This document shows, in pieces, positions 52,938 through 63,816 of a DNA stretch of 64,000 nucleotides. Below the pieces are notes generated by a model. It had not been told where the DNA came from. It made no database searches and saw nothing but the letters and a program-made list of their open reading frames with translations. Within the stretch, counting starts at the first letter, position 1. Each line of letters opens with the position of its first letter. Both the position numbers and the translations under genes were made by a program. The DNA is taken from assembly GCF_015207705.1 (NCBI RefSeq), contig NZ_JADEWI010000012.1:1-64000 (forward strand), given 5' to 3'. Origin of the DNA: Nostoc sp. LEGE 06077. Lineage in GTDB: Bacteria > Cyanobacteriota > Cyanobacteriia > Cyanobacteriales > Nostocaceae.

Positions 52938-54380
52938 CTACAAGTTCAGCATCACAGGTATAGAAGAACCTAAAAATTTTTGCTTAACTAAACCTGTATG
53001 ACAAACGTGTGGCTGCTGAATAGGAATTTCAACTACAAATTCTGCTCCTTTCCCTGGATGAGAAATACACTGCAAACTGCCATAATGTAGTTCAGTGACA
53101 ATTTGATGACTGATTGACATTCCCAAGCCTGTACCTTTACCAGCAGGTTTAGTTGTAAAGAAAGGGTCGAAAATGCGTTTTTGAATATTTTCTGGTATTC
53201 CGAGGCCATTGTCAGCAATTCTAATGAGGATGCGATCGCTTTCCTGAACCTCGGTAGTAATCCAAATCCTGGGCGATGGAATATAACTAGGATAATTTTC
53301 CATCGCCTCTGTTAACGCATCAATGGCATTACTCAAAACATTCATAAAAACTTGATTCATCTTTCCCGGATAACACTCCACTTTAGGCAATTTGCCATAT
53401 TCTTTGACTACCTGAATTTTGGGCTGGTTTGGTTTTGCTTCCAGGTGTCTGCGGAGAATCATCAGTGTGCTTTCTATCCCCTCATGAATATCGACAACTT
53501 TCACTTCAGCTTCATTATGACGGGAGAAGTTACGCAAAGACTTAACAATCTCACAAATCCGTTCCGTGCCAACTTCCATTGAGGAGAGGATTTTTGGCAA
53601 GTCTTCGATCAAATATTGCAGATCTATTTCCTTGGCTTTAGCGAGAATTTCTGGGGTAGCATTAGGCAACTGATTTTGATACAGATTCAATAGTTCTAGC
53701 AAGTTCTGAGTATAGCGACTGACATAATAAAGATTGGCGTGGATGAAGTTAACTGGATTATTAATCTCGTGAGCTATACCCGCTACTAGTTGACCTAATG
53801 TGGCTAACTTTTCCGATTGTACAAGCTGAACTTGGGCTTTTTCCAAGTTGTATAGCGCATTAGAAAGTTCTTGGGTGCGGGACAGAACTCTTTGTTCTAA
53901 GTCTTGAGTTAGCTGCTGTAAAGCAGTTTCGGCGATCGCCCGTTCTGTGATTTCTTGTTCAAGACGGATATTTTTCTCTTCTAGTGCTAGGTTCAAGTTT
54001 CGCAAATTCACATGGATTTGGACACGCGCTAACACCTCCGCTTGCTGAAACGGCTTGGTAATATAATCGACAGCACCCAAAGAAAGACCTTTAACTTTAT
54101 CTACCGTATCGCTCAAAGCAGTCATAAAAATGACAGGAATATCTTTTGTTCGTGGATTTTGCTTAAGTCGGTAGCAGGTTTCAAATCCATCGATTCCTGG
54201 CATCATGATATCCAACAAGATGAGGTCTGGAGGATCATATTCAACTTGTTCGATCGCACTTTCTCCGCTGGTGGCGACTGCAACTTCAAAACCAGCATCA
54301 GTCAGAGCTTCTGAAAGTACCTCTAAGTTGGTAGGGGTATCATCTACAATCAAGATTAAATTTGTTTCTGTAGTCTGCAC
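52938..54380 (-). CDS. Response regulator-histidine kinase hybrid
   Basis: A 480-residue protein: an N-terminal receiver domain (LIVDDTPTN with D13-D14, phosphoacceptor D57 in LLDIMMP, K in TKPF), a coiled coil (about 125-190), then a HisKA-type dimerisation helix VAGIAHEINNPVNFIHANL with the phospho-His and a HATPase domain (NAIDALTEAM, GNGLGIP-like IADNGLGIP, GTGLGMSIS). No sensor domain of its own. It follows the larger hybrid kinase by 47 bp and is probably a partner receiving or delivering phosphate. The GTG start (54378-54380) is used. Confidence 0.9.
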   Translation of the reverse strand: MQTTETNLILIVDDTPTNLEVLSEALTDAGFEVAVATSGESAIEQVEYDPPDLILLDIMMPGIDGFETCYRLKQNPRTKDIPVIFMTALSDTVDKVKGLSLGAVDYITKPFQQAEVLARVQIHVNLRNLNLALEEKNIRLEQEITERAIAETALQQLTQDLEQRVLSRTQELSNALYNLEKAQVQLVQSEKLATLGQLVAGIAHEINNPVNFIHANLYYVSRYTQNLLELLNLYQNQLPNATPEILAKAKEIDLQYLIEDLPKILSSMEVGTERICEIVKSLRNFSRHNEAEVKVVDIHEGIESTLMILRRHLEAKPNQPKIQVVKEYGKLPKVECYPGKMNQVFMNVLSNAIDALTEAMENYPSYIPSPRIWITTEVQESDRILIRIADNGLGIPENIQKRIFDPFFTTKPAGKGTGLGMSISHQIVTELHYGSLQCISHPGKGAEFVVEIPIQQPHVCHTGLVKQKFLGSSIPVMLNL

Positions 54381-54427
54381 AAATTGTTCCCTGATAATTA
54401 TTCAAATTTTTATTGATTGATTAACAT

Positions 54428-57238
54428 TTATCTATAATTTCGGCTAGACATTCTTTCTAGAAAATCTCTAATTTCTTTCATTTGAAAACCTTGAGCTAAG
54501 TGATTGACATATTGAACAAATTCAATATAGCTGTCATCCATTTTCTCTAGTTTTTCTAAATGTTTGTAAATAGCTTTTATCCGACCTTTTAAAACTAATT
54601 CTTTTAAATGAGCCAATTCTTCAGTGGGTGGAGGAATAATTTCTGCTGCATTTATTTTGTTAACTACCATCATATTACTAGTAGCGATCTCATCTAAATT
54701 AGTTTCTTCATAAATCCACTCTAAATCTAAATGTTTTTGTAAACTTTCTAGCATTTCAGTTAATTGAATGGGTTTGGCAAGAAAGTCATCTGCACCGGCA
54801 TCAAAGCTTTTTTGCCTATCATCATCAAAAACACTTGCTGAGGAAATTATAACCTTAAGATTTGGGAAGTCTGGCGAGTTTCGCAAATAGTATAACAGAT
54901 AATATCCATCCATTACAGGCATAGCAACACCTGTAATAATTAAATCAGGCTTAAACTCAATGACTTTTACCAAAGCATCTTGGACATTTTCTGCCTCTGC
55001 CAATTCAAAACCAAATACCTCTAACAGACTAACAAACACAGAGCGATTTTCGGGAATATTATCTACTATTAATATTTTTTGCTTTTTGCCTTGATAACCA
55101 ATAATATTTCTTCTTGGTGAACTTGGAGATACATTTATCCATTCTTTAGCTTTGGCTATTTCTAACTCAAACCAAAAGGTACTCCCCTTACCAATTTCAC
55201 TTTTTACCGCCAAATTACCACCCATCATCGTCAGAATTTTATGACTAATTGCTAATCCTAATCCAGTTCCTTCTGATTGCTTTTTAATGCTGCCAGCCTG
55301 CTCAAATGGTAAAAATATTTTTTCTATTTCTGCACTATTAATACCTATACCTGTATCTTCTATTTGGAAGCGAATTTTATAAGTTATGTCCGCAGATAAA
55401 TTATCTAAAGCAGTTGTTATTGCTGGATATTCTGGCACAATAAGTTCTACTTTAAAAATTACTCTGCCAGTATCTGTAAACTTGATAGCATTACTTAACA
55501 AATTAATCAAAACTTGCCGCAATCTTTTTTCATCAGCTTCGATGGCAACGGGTAGATTTTTATCATATTTATGGACAAAATCAACCCCTTTTTGTTCGGC
55601 TTTGATCAGACAGATTTCAGCAACAGCCTGAAGAAAAGAAAGAAAATGAAATTGTGTAGGATGTAGCTCTAACTTTCGAGCCTCAATTTTAGAAAGGTCA
55701 AGAATATCATTAATGAGAGTCAGTAAATGAGAACCACACTGGTTAATAATATTGATACCTTTACGCTGTTTATCTGTGAGATTTTTTGAATCTTGGAGGA
55801 TTTGAGCATAACCTAAAATACCATTGAGGGGTGTACGTAGCTCATGACTCATATTGGCGAGAAATTCACTTTTGGCTTTATTGGCACTATCGGCATTTTC
55901 TTTTGCTTGCCTAAGTTCTTTTGTGCGTTCTTCAACTCGAATTTCTAGTTCTTCATTTGTTTTCGATAATTCAGTAAAAGATTCTCGTAATTGTGTCGCC
56001 ATCAGATTGAAAGATTGTGCCAGGATATTCAGTTCCCTAACCGGCAAATCTTGAACTTTTTGATTCAATTTACCATTAGCGATCGCTTCCGAAGCCTGGC
56101 TCAATTTCAGAATTGGTTGTGTAATCCAATTAGAGGTATAAAAACCCAAGATAATTGCCAGTCCCAAAGCTAATAGACATAACAGAATAGTTATTTTAGT
56201 ATTGGCATGAATCTGACCCATAAAATCAGCTTCTGGTACCACAATAACTATCAGCCAATCTATGCCTAAATTATTTGTCCAAGGGCTAACTTCTACAAAT
56301 TGACGTTGATTATTTACCAAAAAATCAATCTGAGTTGATGTTTTAATATTACTGAGATTACCAAAATTTTTAGTTATGTGTTTGGTAGTAGCTTGAATTA
56401 ACCGATCTTTACTATTTATGCCTTTTAGCCGAATAGGTTTGTCATTCATCACCGTAAATGGCTGTTCTGTAGCAGAACTACCAATCAACAGTCCATTACG
56501 TTCCATGAGGAAAATTTTTCCAGAATGACCAACTTTCAACTGGCGTAAGAAATCACTGATTTGTGAAAGCCTTTGTTCAACAGCTATGACACCATGAAAT
56601 TTGCCATTTTTTTCAAACACTGGACGACTAGTCGCAATACATAAATGATATGGTGCTACTTGCCAGTTATAAATAGGAGTCCAAGTAGGTTTAACTTTTT
56701 TAACTGCTTCTGCATACCAGCCTTCTTTCTTGAACGGAGAATCTACATATTCCGCGACAATATTAGTCCGATTTCCTTGATGATCTGTTCCATGAATGAA
56801 TAAATGATTATTTCCATGAATTTCTGGAGAAATTTCATCGATGGTAATTTGTTGATCATTAAAATAACCACTTGCCAGAAATTTTCCAGAATTGAAGCCA
56901 TAAATTATATAGCCAACATGAAATGTTTGAAGCTGTCTCCAGAAATGGTATCCTGACTTTTTTGTATCTTCTAACTTCAACAAGCCCAGGTCGATATTAT
57001 TCCATTCATTTTGGAGGACGTTGCGAGGATTGGCCATGTAGCTATCTAAATGCTCATCTACGCGTTCACTGACTTCAGCCCGTAACTTACTTGCCAAATC
57101 ATTAACTGCTTTTTGGCCATTACGTAGAGAAAGGTATCCGGTAAGTCCCACTGCCGCAAAGATTTGCAAAACAAAAGGCAAGATGAGAATTAAGCGGAGT
57201 GATAATTTTGGAGATTTCCTAGATACCTGATGAGTCAT
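54428..57238 (-). CDS. Membrane hybrid sensor kinase with a degenerate receiver
   Basis: 936 residues. An N-terminal transmembrane helix ([19 protein letters not shown]), an extracellular dCache-like sensor, a second helix ([20 protein letters not shown]), HAMP, and HisKA ([22 protein letters not shown]) then a HATPase ([28 protein letters not shown]). The C-terminal receiver reads LIVDNIPEN, so the usual DD pair is D726-N727, and the phosphoacceptor position is G770 (ITGVAMP), not Asp. That domain cannot be phosphorylated in the normal way and may be regulatory. Four genes of the same strand lie upstream. Confidence 0.9.
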   Translation of the reverse strand: MTHQVSRKSPKLSLRLILILPFVLQIFAAVGLTGYLSLRNGQKAVNDLASKLRAEVSERVDEHLDSYMANPRNVLQNEWNNIDLGLLKLEDTKKSGYHFWRQLQTFHVGYIIYGFNSGKFLASGYFNDQQITIDEISPEIHGNNHLFIHGTDHQGNRTNIVAEYVDSPFKKEGWYAEAVKKVKPTWTPIYNWQVAPYHLCIATSRPVFEKNGKFHGVIAVEQRLSQISDFLRQLKVGHSGKIFLMERNGLLIGSSATEQPFTVMNDKPIRLKGINSKDRLIQATTKHITKNFGNLSNIKTSTQIDFLVNNQRQFVEVSPWTNNLGIDWLIVIVVPEADFMGQIHANTKITILLCLLALGLAIILGFYTSNWITQPILKLSQASEAIANGKLNQKVQDLPVRELNILAQSFNLMATQLRESFTELSKTNEELEIRVEERTKELRQAKENADSANKAKSEFLANMSHELRTPLNGILGYAQILQDSKNLTDKQRKGINIINQCGSHLLTLINDILDLSKIEARKLELHPTQFHFLSFLQAVAEICLIKAEQKGVDFVHKYDKNLPVAIEADEKRLRQVLINLLSNAIKFTDTGRVIFKVELIVPEYPAITTALDNLSADITYKIRFQIEDTGIGINSAEIEKIFLPFEQAGSIKKQSEGTGLGLAISHKILTMMGGNLAVKSEIGKGSTFWFELEIAKAKEWINVSPSSPRRNIIGYQGKKQKILIVDNIPENRSVFVSLLEVFGFELAEAENVQDALVKVIEFKPDLIITGVAMPVMDGYYLLYYLRNSPDFPNLKVIISSASVFDDDRQKSFDAGADDFLAKPIQLTEMLESLQKHLDLEWIYEETNLDEIATSNMMVVNKINAAEIIPPPTEELAHLKELVLKGRIKAIYKHLEKLEKMDDSYIEFVQYVNHLAQGFQMKEIRDFLERMSSRNYR

Positions 57239-57325
57239 TATTTCTGAAGGAATAAAATTAAATTGATAACTTGGCGATTAATTCCAACCTCTCTTAGTTC
57301 ATAGTTCCCAAATTGAATTTAGAAC

Positions 57326-57958
57326 TTACATAAAATTAATTTTGCTTAATTTCCTGAGTTGGCGTTGCCAGTAAGCAGTTCGTAAAATTAATAACTTATT
57401 ACGTAGAAGAAAGATCACAATCGTAGTGTTGATTAAGAAGATGTAGAGTGGAAAAGCCCAAAGCGCCACAGACCAAGACTCAATAGCGAAAAGATTGATT
57501 GTACTAGCAACTAAATACAAACTCCAGGTGAGAAAATTCTCTGTTTGTGGTTCATAGTAAGACTTCTTAATAGTGGGTAGTGCGCCGAGAAAATCAATCA
57601 AGATATTCGATAAAAGTGCTATTAAAGGTGAATTGAACTGCCACCAAAGCAATAAACTCATACCAACACCCAAAAGACACAATCGATCAAACCGGCTCCA
57701 GCCCCCTTCTCCGTACTTAAGAGAGAGGATAGCAATCATCAATTGACCAATACCGCCACAAACAGGTAGCCAAATTGTGTTAGTTGCACCAGTAGAATAA
57801 TAACTAGCACTAATTACAGCACTCAAGATTACCCATATCCACCAAGTTGCTCGGTTAGGTTTGGTTTTACCCTGCAAAATTGTAACGATGTACGGTACAA
57901 AGCAGAGTATGGAAAGAAACCCTGCAATTGCACCAATTGTTGGTTGCCAATGAGTCAT
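57326..57958 (-). CDS. Polytopic membrane protein, PQ-loop-like
   Basis: A 210-residue protein with six or seven hydrophobic helices. The pattern TILQGKTKPNRATWWIWVILS after the first helices resembles a PQ-loop, and NFLTWSLYLVASTINLFA near the C-terminus may be a second, degenerate unit. PQ-loop proteins are transporters of sugars or amino acids. Family assignment is weak. It lies 87 bp upstream of the large hybrid kinase and 54 bp downstream of the desaturase gene. Confidence 0.6.
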   Translation of the reverse strand: MTHWQPTIGAIAGFLSILCFVPYIVTILQGKTKPNRATWWIWVILSAVISASYYSTGATNTIWLPVCGGIGQLMIAILSLKYGEGGWSRFDRLCLLGVGMSLLLWWQFNSPLIALLSNILIDFLGALPTIKKSYYEPQTENFLTWSLYLVASTINLFAIESWSVALWAFPLYIFLINTTIVIFLLRNKLLILRTAYWQRQLRKLSKINFM

Positions 57959-58012
57959 ATTCAGTTCCCCTGATAAAAGTTAGTTGGATTTTTTTGGCAA
58001 TCTTCAATAATC

Positions 58013-59032
58013 TCAATACAATGTCAGAAATGAAACTTCAATTGCGCCATAGAAGTGTTCGAGATTTAGGCTATCGTTTTCATCAACAACTTGTCCCATT
58101 CCTGTCAACAGGCGAGTAATGCGGAATCGATGGTAATTGATCAATTGTGTCAAAAGAGGAATGTAATGCTTCTCGTGATGATGAAACAGTTCTTGATCTA
58201 GCTGATGTAGACTGTGCCAAGGGCATGTCATCACTGCATGGTGAGTATTGTGATAACCGAAATTCAATAACAGCAGATTTAACCAAAAGTAACGCCGCGA
58301 TAGTAAGTTAGAAAATGTATTTGCTTGTTCATAGTTGTGATCGCGTTTTGGCAAAGTTGCGCCAGGAGGGAATGCTTCGTAAGTGTGCTGAAATGTATCC
58401 ATCCAGCGCAGCACTGTAATCATGCCAATATAAGAGAAGCTATAAAGTAACAACGCTTTGAAAGCAAATAACCCCAATAAAATAAAAAGTGTACCTCTAA
58501 TTGCCAGAATTAATATCATCCTCGATCGCTCTTGACGATGTTCCAAATTCCACCACGGAGAAGTAATATATCGCCAACGCATCCAGAAGGCGAGAATCGG
58601 AAAGTAAAGCCACTCTAATACCAAAATACCTAGACGTACCAAACGTGGTAATTTTTGGATAGCAGCAATAATATCAAATATAAATACATCTACTCGGTCA
58701 AGATGATGGGCAATATGTTGCAGGGTAAGAGCTTGAAAACCGTAATAACATCCGCCGTTAAGCCACAGCATTGCAGTACCAAAAATCACATTCCAACGAC
58801 GCTGTTTAAAAATAGTACTATGCATAAACTCATGTGATAGGTATGCAGAAAAAACTAAGCTGTGAGTTAGCAGTACAACACCAAATAGATTTAACCAAAT
58901 CGTAGGTATAATTAAGAGAGTAATGCCTCCTATGTAGCCCAAGAAAGTATAAACAATCGCAATGGTATTCCAAAGTGGTTTCTGTTGTTCAAAATAAGTG
59001 TTTTGGGCAACAAATTTAACAGTAGTGACCAT
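58013..59032 (-). CDS. Membrane fatty-acid desaturase-like enzyme
   Basis: A 339-residue protein with the three histidine boxes of membrane diiron desaturases: HEFMH, HIAHH and HNTHH, the last followed by AVMTCPWHSLHQL. Four or so transmembrane helices are visible (LGYIGGITLLIIPTIWL, GVVLLTHSLVFSAY, LVFSAYLS, GTLFILLGLFAFKAL). It may desaturate or hydroxylate a fatty acid, carotenoid or amino-acid-derived substrate; the last His box plus length is like rhizobitoxine- or alkyl-chain desaturases. It lies 43 bp downstream of the heme-oxygenase-like gene. Confidence 0.85.
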   Translation of the reverse strand: MVTTVKFVAQNTYFEQQKPLWNTIAIVYTFLGYIGGITLLIIPTIWLNLFGVVLLTHSLVFSAYLSHEFMHSTIFKQRRWNVIFGTAMLWLNGGCYYGFQALTLQHIAHHLDRVDVFIFDIIAAIQKLPRLVRLGILVLEWLYFPILAFWMRWRYITSPWWNLEHRQERSRMILILAIRGTLFILLGLFAFKALLLYSFSYIGMITVLRWMDTFQHTYEAFPPGATLPKRDHNYEQANTFSNLLSRRYFWLNLLLLNFGYHNTHHAVMTCPWHSLHQLDQELFHHHEKHYIPLLTQLINYHRFRITRLLTGMGQVVDENDSLNLEHFYGAIEVSFLTLY

Positions 59033-59075
59033 ATAAACTATTTAGGATAATCAAAAAACTATCAAAAATTTGCCC

Positions 59076-59957
59076 TTAAACTGATACCATACTGATTGGC
59101 TCACAGGTCTCAATTAGTTCTAAACATTCACGATAAATTTCTCTAAATAAACACTGTTGTAAATCCACAAATACTTGAAAACCCTCAAGCACCCATGCCA
59201 TAATTTTTTGATGTTCTGATTCAGGTCGGTAGGGAGCTAACATATTTAGAGCTTCCAAAGCACATTCAAAATGCTCAATTTCAGCACCAGACCCTTCATG
59301 TTTGCTATGAATTAAGATGTAACACCAAGGATCATATCGATGCCCGTCAATTATGATACGAGGAGTTTCTTGTCTGAGATATTGATCAAATCCGCTTCCT
59401 CGGTTTTCATAACGAATAATCTTGTCTAGCAGCCCATATTCTAGATCACCAAGGATTTCTGACGCTGAATGAAATCCTATTGCTTGAATTAAAGAAGCTA
59501 TATCACCAGGAGTCCCTTGGTAGCCAGAAATGACAGCATTGATAATTTGATGCAACCAAGGAGGAATTTGAGAAAATTGGTTACGTTGTTCTGGAGACAG
59601 TCCTGCATAGTTACCCACTGTCATCAATGTAGCTTGAGCTAAAGAACGGTGTGATGCTCCATAAGCTCCTTCATCTGCTGCTGCAACCATAACTTTGGCT
59701 GCAATTTGCATACCCCGATCTGCTTCTTCAATTACAGGTATATGCGGCTCGGTAAACAAATAACGAGATAGAGCAATTGAACTAACAAGGCGAGGAATCA
59801 TTGAAGATACATAGCCATTAAAATAGGTATAACGCTGGAAAAAAAGATATAACGAAGCTGGGTTGCTTACAGCTAGGCGAATAGTAGCAGCTACTGTTTG
59901 CTCTAATTCGTTAAAATCAAATGCTTGTTCAAATAAAGTTTCCGAAAAAGATTCCAT
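59076..59957 (-). CDS. Helical protein, possible heme-oxygenase-fold diiron enzyme
   Basis: A 293-residue helical protein without a signal peptide. Residues YLFFQRYTYFNGYVSSMIPRL near the N-terminus, AADEGAYGASHRSLA in the middle, and ILIHSKHEGSGAEIEHFECALEAL at about 212-235 have Glu/His spacing like that of Haem_oxygenas_2 / HDO (heme-oxygenase-like diiron oxidase) enzymes. The call is tentative. First gene of the five-gene unit ending with two hybrid kinases. It starts 444 bp after the hetM stop. Confidence 0.5.
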   Translation of the reverse strand: MESFSETLFEQAFDFNELEQTVAATIRLAVSNPASLYLFFQRYTYFNGYVSSMIPRLVSSIALSRYLFTEPHIPVIEEADRGMQIAAKVMVAAADEGAYGASHRSLAQATLMTVGNYAGLSPEQRNQFSQIPPWLHQIINAVISGYQGTPGDIASLIQAIGFHSASEILGDLEYGLLDKIIRYENRGSGFDQYLRQETPRIIIDGHRYDPWCYILIHSKHEGSGAEIEHFECALEALNMLAPYRPESEHQKIMAWVLEGFQVFVDLQQCLFREIYRECLELIETCEPISMVSV

Positions 59958-60340
59958 AAGTTACATTAGTGCATAAAATTGTCGGAAATTGCGCCAATTT
60001 TTGATGGTTTAACTAATGTATTTTTTGCGGTGGAAATTTACAACAGTGATATGACTACTTTTAAAAAAAGTAGGTAAATTAAGTATTTTTTCCGATAAAA
60101 ACAAAGATTTTATGAATAAATCTATATAAAATCAATAGTTGGATGCAAAGGCTACAAGATTTATGTATCAAGTTTTTTTTGGTACAGCTTGATATTAAGC
60201 GCTCACGAAAATGCCAAAAAATTATTGATATTTTTAATTAAGCATCTAGCTAAGTAATGGAAAGCACATAGACTATGAACCTTTGATATTTTATAGTTAA
60301 AGCTATATCTATTCTTACTGTAAATTTTTTGGTTATCTCT
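59958..60340. other. Intergenic region between hetM terminator and the five-gene unit
   Basis: 383 AT-rich bases that presumably hold the promoter of the five-gene minus-strand unit. No ORF or repeat is supported. Confidence 0.45.
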
Positions 60341-60387
60341 AGATATAAAAACCCAGTTTCTATCAGAAACTGGGTTTTTATATCTAA
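60341..60387. terminator. hetM terminator, 22-bp perfect stem
   Basis: TAGATATAAAAACCCAGTTTCT (60341-60362) pairs perfectly with the sequence at 60366-60387, leaving only a 3-nt loop. It lies 14 bp after the hetM stop on the minus strand, and the T-rich arm follows the GC core, so it is a strong rho-independent terminator that would isolate hetM from the downstream unit. Confidence 0.9.
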
Positions 60388-60401
60388 TCAATTGTAAATG
60401 A

Positions 60402-61916
60402 TTACAAAGCAATACTCAAGAAACCGCTTTCGATTAAATAAGCTGTGTAAGTCATAAACAACTTAGAATCAATTGGCGGACAGGAAATCCCACTACCTGC
60501 TAAAGCTTTTACCGTTGCTTCACAGCTAATTGTTGGTCTTCTAGCTTGCAAATACAAATCAGGAATAGTCAGTTGTTCTTCTGACCAGCGTTCTAACAAA
60601 AATGGCCGCAGTGTATACAAAGGATTATCTGGAGAGGCAGCATTTTTAATTAACTCTGCTTGCCATTCATCGTAGGGTAGCATTTGCACTGGATAACCAA
60701 AAGAACTCACCCAATCAACCAATACTTTTAAAGTCACAGGGTTGGGATGTTGTAAGTGGAAAGCTTTACCTATCGATTCTGGCTGCATTGACAGATAAAC
60801 GATCGCTTGACTCACATAGTCTACAGGCGACATATCCAACATATATTCTACGTCGGGGAAACAACCCATTTGTAGACAACCCTTAACCATTAAGTTAATG
60901 AAGTCGTGGGTGTTACCGATACCTGTTTGGCTGTCGCCGGCGATTAATGGGGGTCTGTGGATAGTCACAGGTAAACCGCGATCGCTTGCTATTTTCACCA
61001 ACTTCTCAGCTACCCATTTGGTTTGGGAGTAACCGAGGAAAATACCTTCCCAGTGGCTAAAGTCATTATCTTCTTTGACCACCTTCCCAGCGTAATAGGG
61101 TGATTCAAAGACAGCCACACTGGAAACGTAATGTACAGGCTTGACTTTGATTTGGCAAGCCAAGCGCAATATTTCTTGTGTACCTAAAACGTTAGCGGTT
61201 TTCAGTGCAGAGTAGGGATAAACGTAGTTTAATAAAGCAGCACTGTGATAGATGGTGTCAATGTTGGTAGCTAAAGCTTGGAATAGTTCTGCACCAAGTC
61301 CTAACAGTGGTTGCGATAAATCACCGATAACAGGAATAATGCGGGGATTTAACTCAGCTTCTCCAATTGCATATTGTTCTAGGTTCTTTTGCAGCTTGTT
61401 TTTACCATCCTGGAGGCTGCTGGCGCGTACCAAACAGTAAAGTTCTGCGTCGGTTTGTTCTAGCAGTTCCCGGATGATGAAAGCGCCTAAAAAGCCTGTG
61501 GAACCTGTCAAGAAGATTTTCTTGGGTTTGTCTACAGGGGTGTAAACAGCGCCACCGGGGTTAATTGTCGGGTCGAGGACTACTTCAGCTTGTAAATTGA
61601 GGGTAGGAATTTCCGCGATCGCATTTCCACTTGTTTGCTTGACACTCCCTGTATCTTGCACATCCGATTGTTCTTCTAATTCTTCAGCTAAACGCTGCGA
61701 CAAAGATGCAATATTGGGATAATGCCACAACAATAAAGGAGATGGTTGAAACCCTAGCAATTCCTCTAATTTACTAACTAGAGTCATGGCTTGGGCTGAG
61801 TCTAAACCATAGTTTTCCAGATTTTCATTGATATCAATTTCGTCGGTTTCTACACCCACTAACTCAGCCAAGTGAGACACCATCCATACTTGAATATCTG
61901 CTGCACTATAAGACAT
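60402..61916 (-). CDS. hetM: HetM / HglB, ACP-thioester reductase
   Basis: About 504 residues from the ATG at 61914-61916, preceded by GAGG; an upstream TTG is rejected. The N-terminal domain is an acyl-carrier domain ([20 protein letters not shown] with the phosphopantetheine Ser). The rest is a thioester-reductase domain with [17 protein letters not shown] (NADP motif), [13 protein letters not shown] and [11 protein letters not shown] ... [13 protein letters not shown]. In Anabaena it releases the heterocyst glycolipid chain as an alcohol. It follows the PfaD-type gene with 15 bp between, so the two are one operon. HetI would modify its ACP. Confidence 0.95.
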   Translation of the reverse strand: MSYSAADIQVWMVSHLAELVGVETDEIDINENLENYGLDSAQAMTLVSKLEELLGFQPSPLLLWHYPNIASLSQRLAEELEEQSDVQDTGSVKQTSGNAIAEIPTLNLQAEVVLDPTINPGGAVYTPVDKPKKIFLTGSTGFLGAFIIRELLEQTDAELYCLVRASSLQDGKNKLQKNLEQYAIGEAELNPRIIPVIGDLSQPLLGLGAELFQALATNIDTIYHSAALLNYVYPYSALKTANVLGTQEILRLACQIKVKPVHYVSSVAVFESPYYAGKVVKEDNDFSHWEGIFLGYSQTKWVAEKLVKIASDRGLPVTIHRPPLIAGDSQTGIGNTHDFINLMVKGCLQMGCFPDVEYMLDMSPVDYVSQAIVYLSMQPESIGKAFHLQHPNPVTLKVLVDWVSSFGYPVQMLPYDEWQAELIKNAASPDNPLYTLRPFLLERWSEEQLTIPDLYLQARRPTISCEATVKALAGSGISCPPIDSKLFMTYTAYLIESGFLSIAL

Positions 61917-61931
61917 TGTTACCTCTTTCAA

Positions 61932-63593
61932 TTATTGACAAACTTCAGGACGATATTGAGTGTAGTAATCGGGTATTTGCAATCCTTGAATTTTTAAATT
62001 TTGGATGCGATATGAAAACGCCGCGCCCTGCATAATATGGTCAGCAACATCGACAACTCGGCGGTTTTCTGGTTCAGCTAAATAAGAACCACGCACCCAA
62101 TCATTAAAACCACCCATCGCCGGGCCGCACCAAATTTGATAATCAACTTCTCGACCTTTTTCACCAGCAGTAGACCAGCGAGAAGATAAACCTAAATACC
62201 ATCGAAAAATCAAAGCCATTTTCAGCTTAGGATTATTCACAGCTTTACCCAATTTTTCCGGGTTTTTCTGTGATAAATAAGCAGCCGTTCCTTCCCAAGC
62301 TTCAGCAATAGTTTTCCGAAAAACTTGTTTTTCTAACTTCTCTCTTTCTGCCGCAGGGATTTCTTCAATTGAGTTATAAGTGCGGTAAAATTCATACAAT
62401 TTTTGCGCTCGCATGGGGAACATCGTACCCCGTTTCAGCACTTGTACCTTCACACCCATTTCAAACATATCGCCTGCGGGAGCCATAGTTACATCAGCCA
62501 TTTCCGCTTGAGCTAATAGTTTTTTGGTATGCTCACAAGCACCAGATTCAATACAAGCTTGATTGATGGAACCAGTAACTACATAAGCCGCACTCATCAT
62601 CAAAGCTGCTAAGGTTGATTCTGGGGTAGCAATTCCCCCGGCTGCGCCGATTCTAATTGGTTGAGAATAATTATATTGAGCTTGAATTTCATTCCTTAAC
62701 GCAATCAGTGAAGGGAGCAAACAAACCAAGGGACGATTATCAGTATGTCCGCCGGAATCAGCCTCCACAGTAATATCATCAGCCATTGGCACTTTCTCAG
62801 CCAATTTAGCTTGTAACTCAGTAATTAATCCTTGTTCAACTAATTCCTTAATAATTTTCGCTGGTGCTGGCTGCATAAATTTACTCGCAACTTCCCGGCG
62901 AGAAATTTTAGCAATGACCTTATTTTTAATGATGATTTGATTGACATCATTTAAACTTAACCCAGCAAGTCGATAATAAACAATATTGGGTGTTAAATCT
63001 AAAAATGCCGAAGCTTCTACAACTCTCACCCCGTATTTTAAATATAAATCCACAGCCCGGCGTTCGATTGCCATATCGTTAGGACTGTGAATTAAATTGA
63101 AAGCATAGGGGCCATTGGGTAAAGCTTGTTGAATTTGTTGAATTGCGGCTTCTATTCTTTCGGGAGGTAAACCACCTGCACCAAAAGAACCTAAAATTCT
63201 TTCGTTTCCTAAAGCAATCACCATTTCTTCAGAAGCAATACCACCAGCCATTGCACCAGTCATGTAGGCATATTTGACACCATAAGCAGAAAGAAAACTG
63301 GGGTCGCCTAACTGTTGGAGAGAAATTGGTGCAATGGAAGTTAGTAATTCTACCTGTGAAGTTGTACCATTTTCAACAGGATATAAATACCCTTCATTAG
63401 TAACACCAACTTTCCCGGCAATTCTCACAATGTAGCAAGGTTTATCTAATGTAAGTAATTTATCTTTGATAGCTTGCTGATCAAAAGATATACTTTCTAA
63501 GTTACCTTTCCAAACAAGATTTTGATTGTAGTTATAGGTAGAAAATCTCAAGCCATTATCTTGGATGCTAAGTGGCATATCGAAGGTCGTCAC
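61932..63593 (-). CDS. PfaD-type enoyl reductase of heterocyst glycolipid synthesis
   Basis: A 553-residue FMN-dependent PfaD/2-nitropropane-dioxygenase-type protein: GVKYAYMTGAMAGGIASEEMV, GAGGLPPERIEAAI, YAFNLIHSPNDMAIERRAVDLYLK, EADSGGHTDN, GGIATPESTLAALM and VTGSINQACIESG. In heterocyst glycolipid clusters such a protein, often called HglA, precedes hetM/hglB, and acts with the PKS to reduce enoyl intermediates. The gene name is not certain, so it is left blank. The GTG at 63591-63593 is the start used; an internal ATG five codons on is an alternative. Confidence 0.9.
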   Translation of the reverse strand: MTTFDMPLSIQDNGLRFSTYNYNQNLVWKGNLESISFDQQAIKDKLLTLDKPCYIVRIAGKVGVTNEGYLYPVENGTTSQVELLTSIAPISLQQLGDPSFLSAYGVKYAYMTGAMAGGIASEEMVIALGNERILGSFGAGGLPPERIEAAIQQIQQALPNGPYAFNLIHSPNDMAIERRAVDLYLKYGVRVVEASAFLDLTPNIVYYRLAGLSLNDVNQIIIKNKVIAKISRREVASKFMQPAPAKIIKELVEQGLITELQAKLAEKVPMADDITVEADSGGHTDNRPLVCLLPSLIALRNEIQAQYNYSQPIRIGAAGGIATPESTLAALMMSAAYVVTGSINQACIESGACEHTKKLLAQAEMADVTMAPAGDMFEMGVKVQVLKRGTMFPMRAQKLYEFYRTYNSIEEIPAAEREKLEKQVFRKTIAEAWEGTAAYLSQKNPEKLGKAVNNPKLKMALIFRWYLGLSSRWSTAGEKGREVDYQIWCGPAMGGFNDWVRGSYLAEPENRRVVDVADHIMQGAAFSYRIQNLKIQGLQIPDYYTQYRPEVCQ

Positions 63594-63635
63594 AGTAGTT
63601 ATCCCTCGGATTGTTCAGTATCGGATTTTTTTATC

Positions 63636-63734
63636 TCACGCAGAGACGCGGAGGCGCGGAGTTTGAGAGATATTTTGAGTGATATATGTTGCATTTAATT
63701 CTCTTCCCCTCCGTGTCTCTGCGCCTCTGCGTGA
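63636..63734. repeat. Inverted dispersed repeat (GCAGAGGCGCAGAG family)
   Basis: TCACGCAGAGACGCGGAGGC and following bases (63636-63661) pair with 63709-63734 at 22 of 26 positions. This is the widespread CACGCAGAG...CTCTGCGTG repeat, the same family whose units occur in the GH38 gene. It lies between the PKS stop and the PfaD gene and could form a large hairpin in the transcript. Confidence 0.75.
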
Positions 63735-63816
63735 ATTTTTAAAAGTTTAGGAAAGGTCTAAGAATAAAGTGTGTTAAATCTTTATCCTTAAACCATGAGG
63801 TAACGTGCATTCAAGC

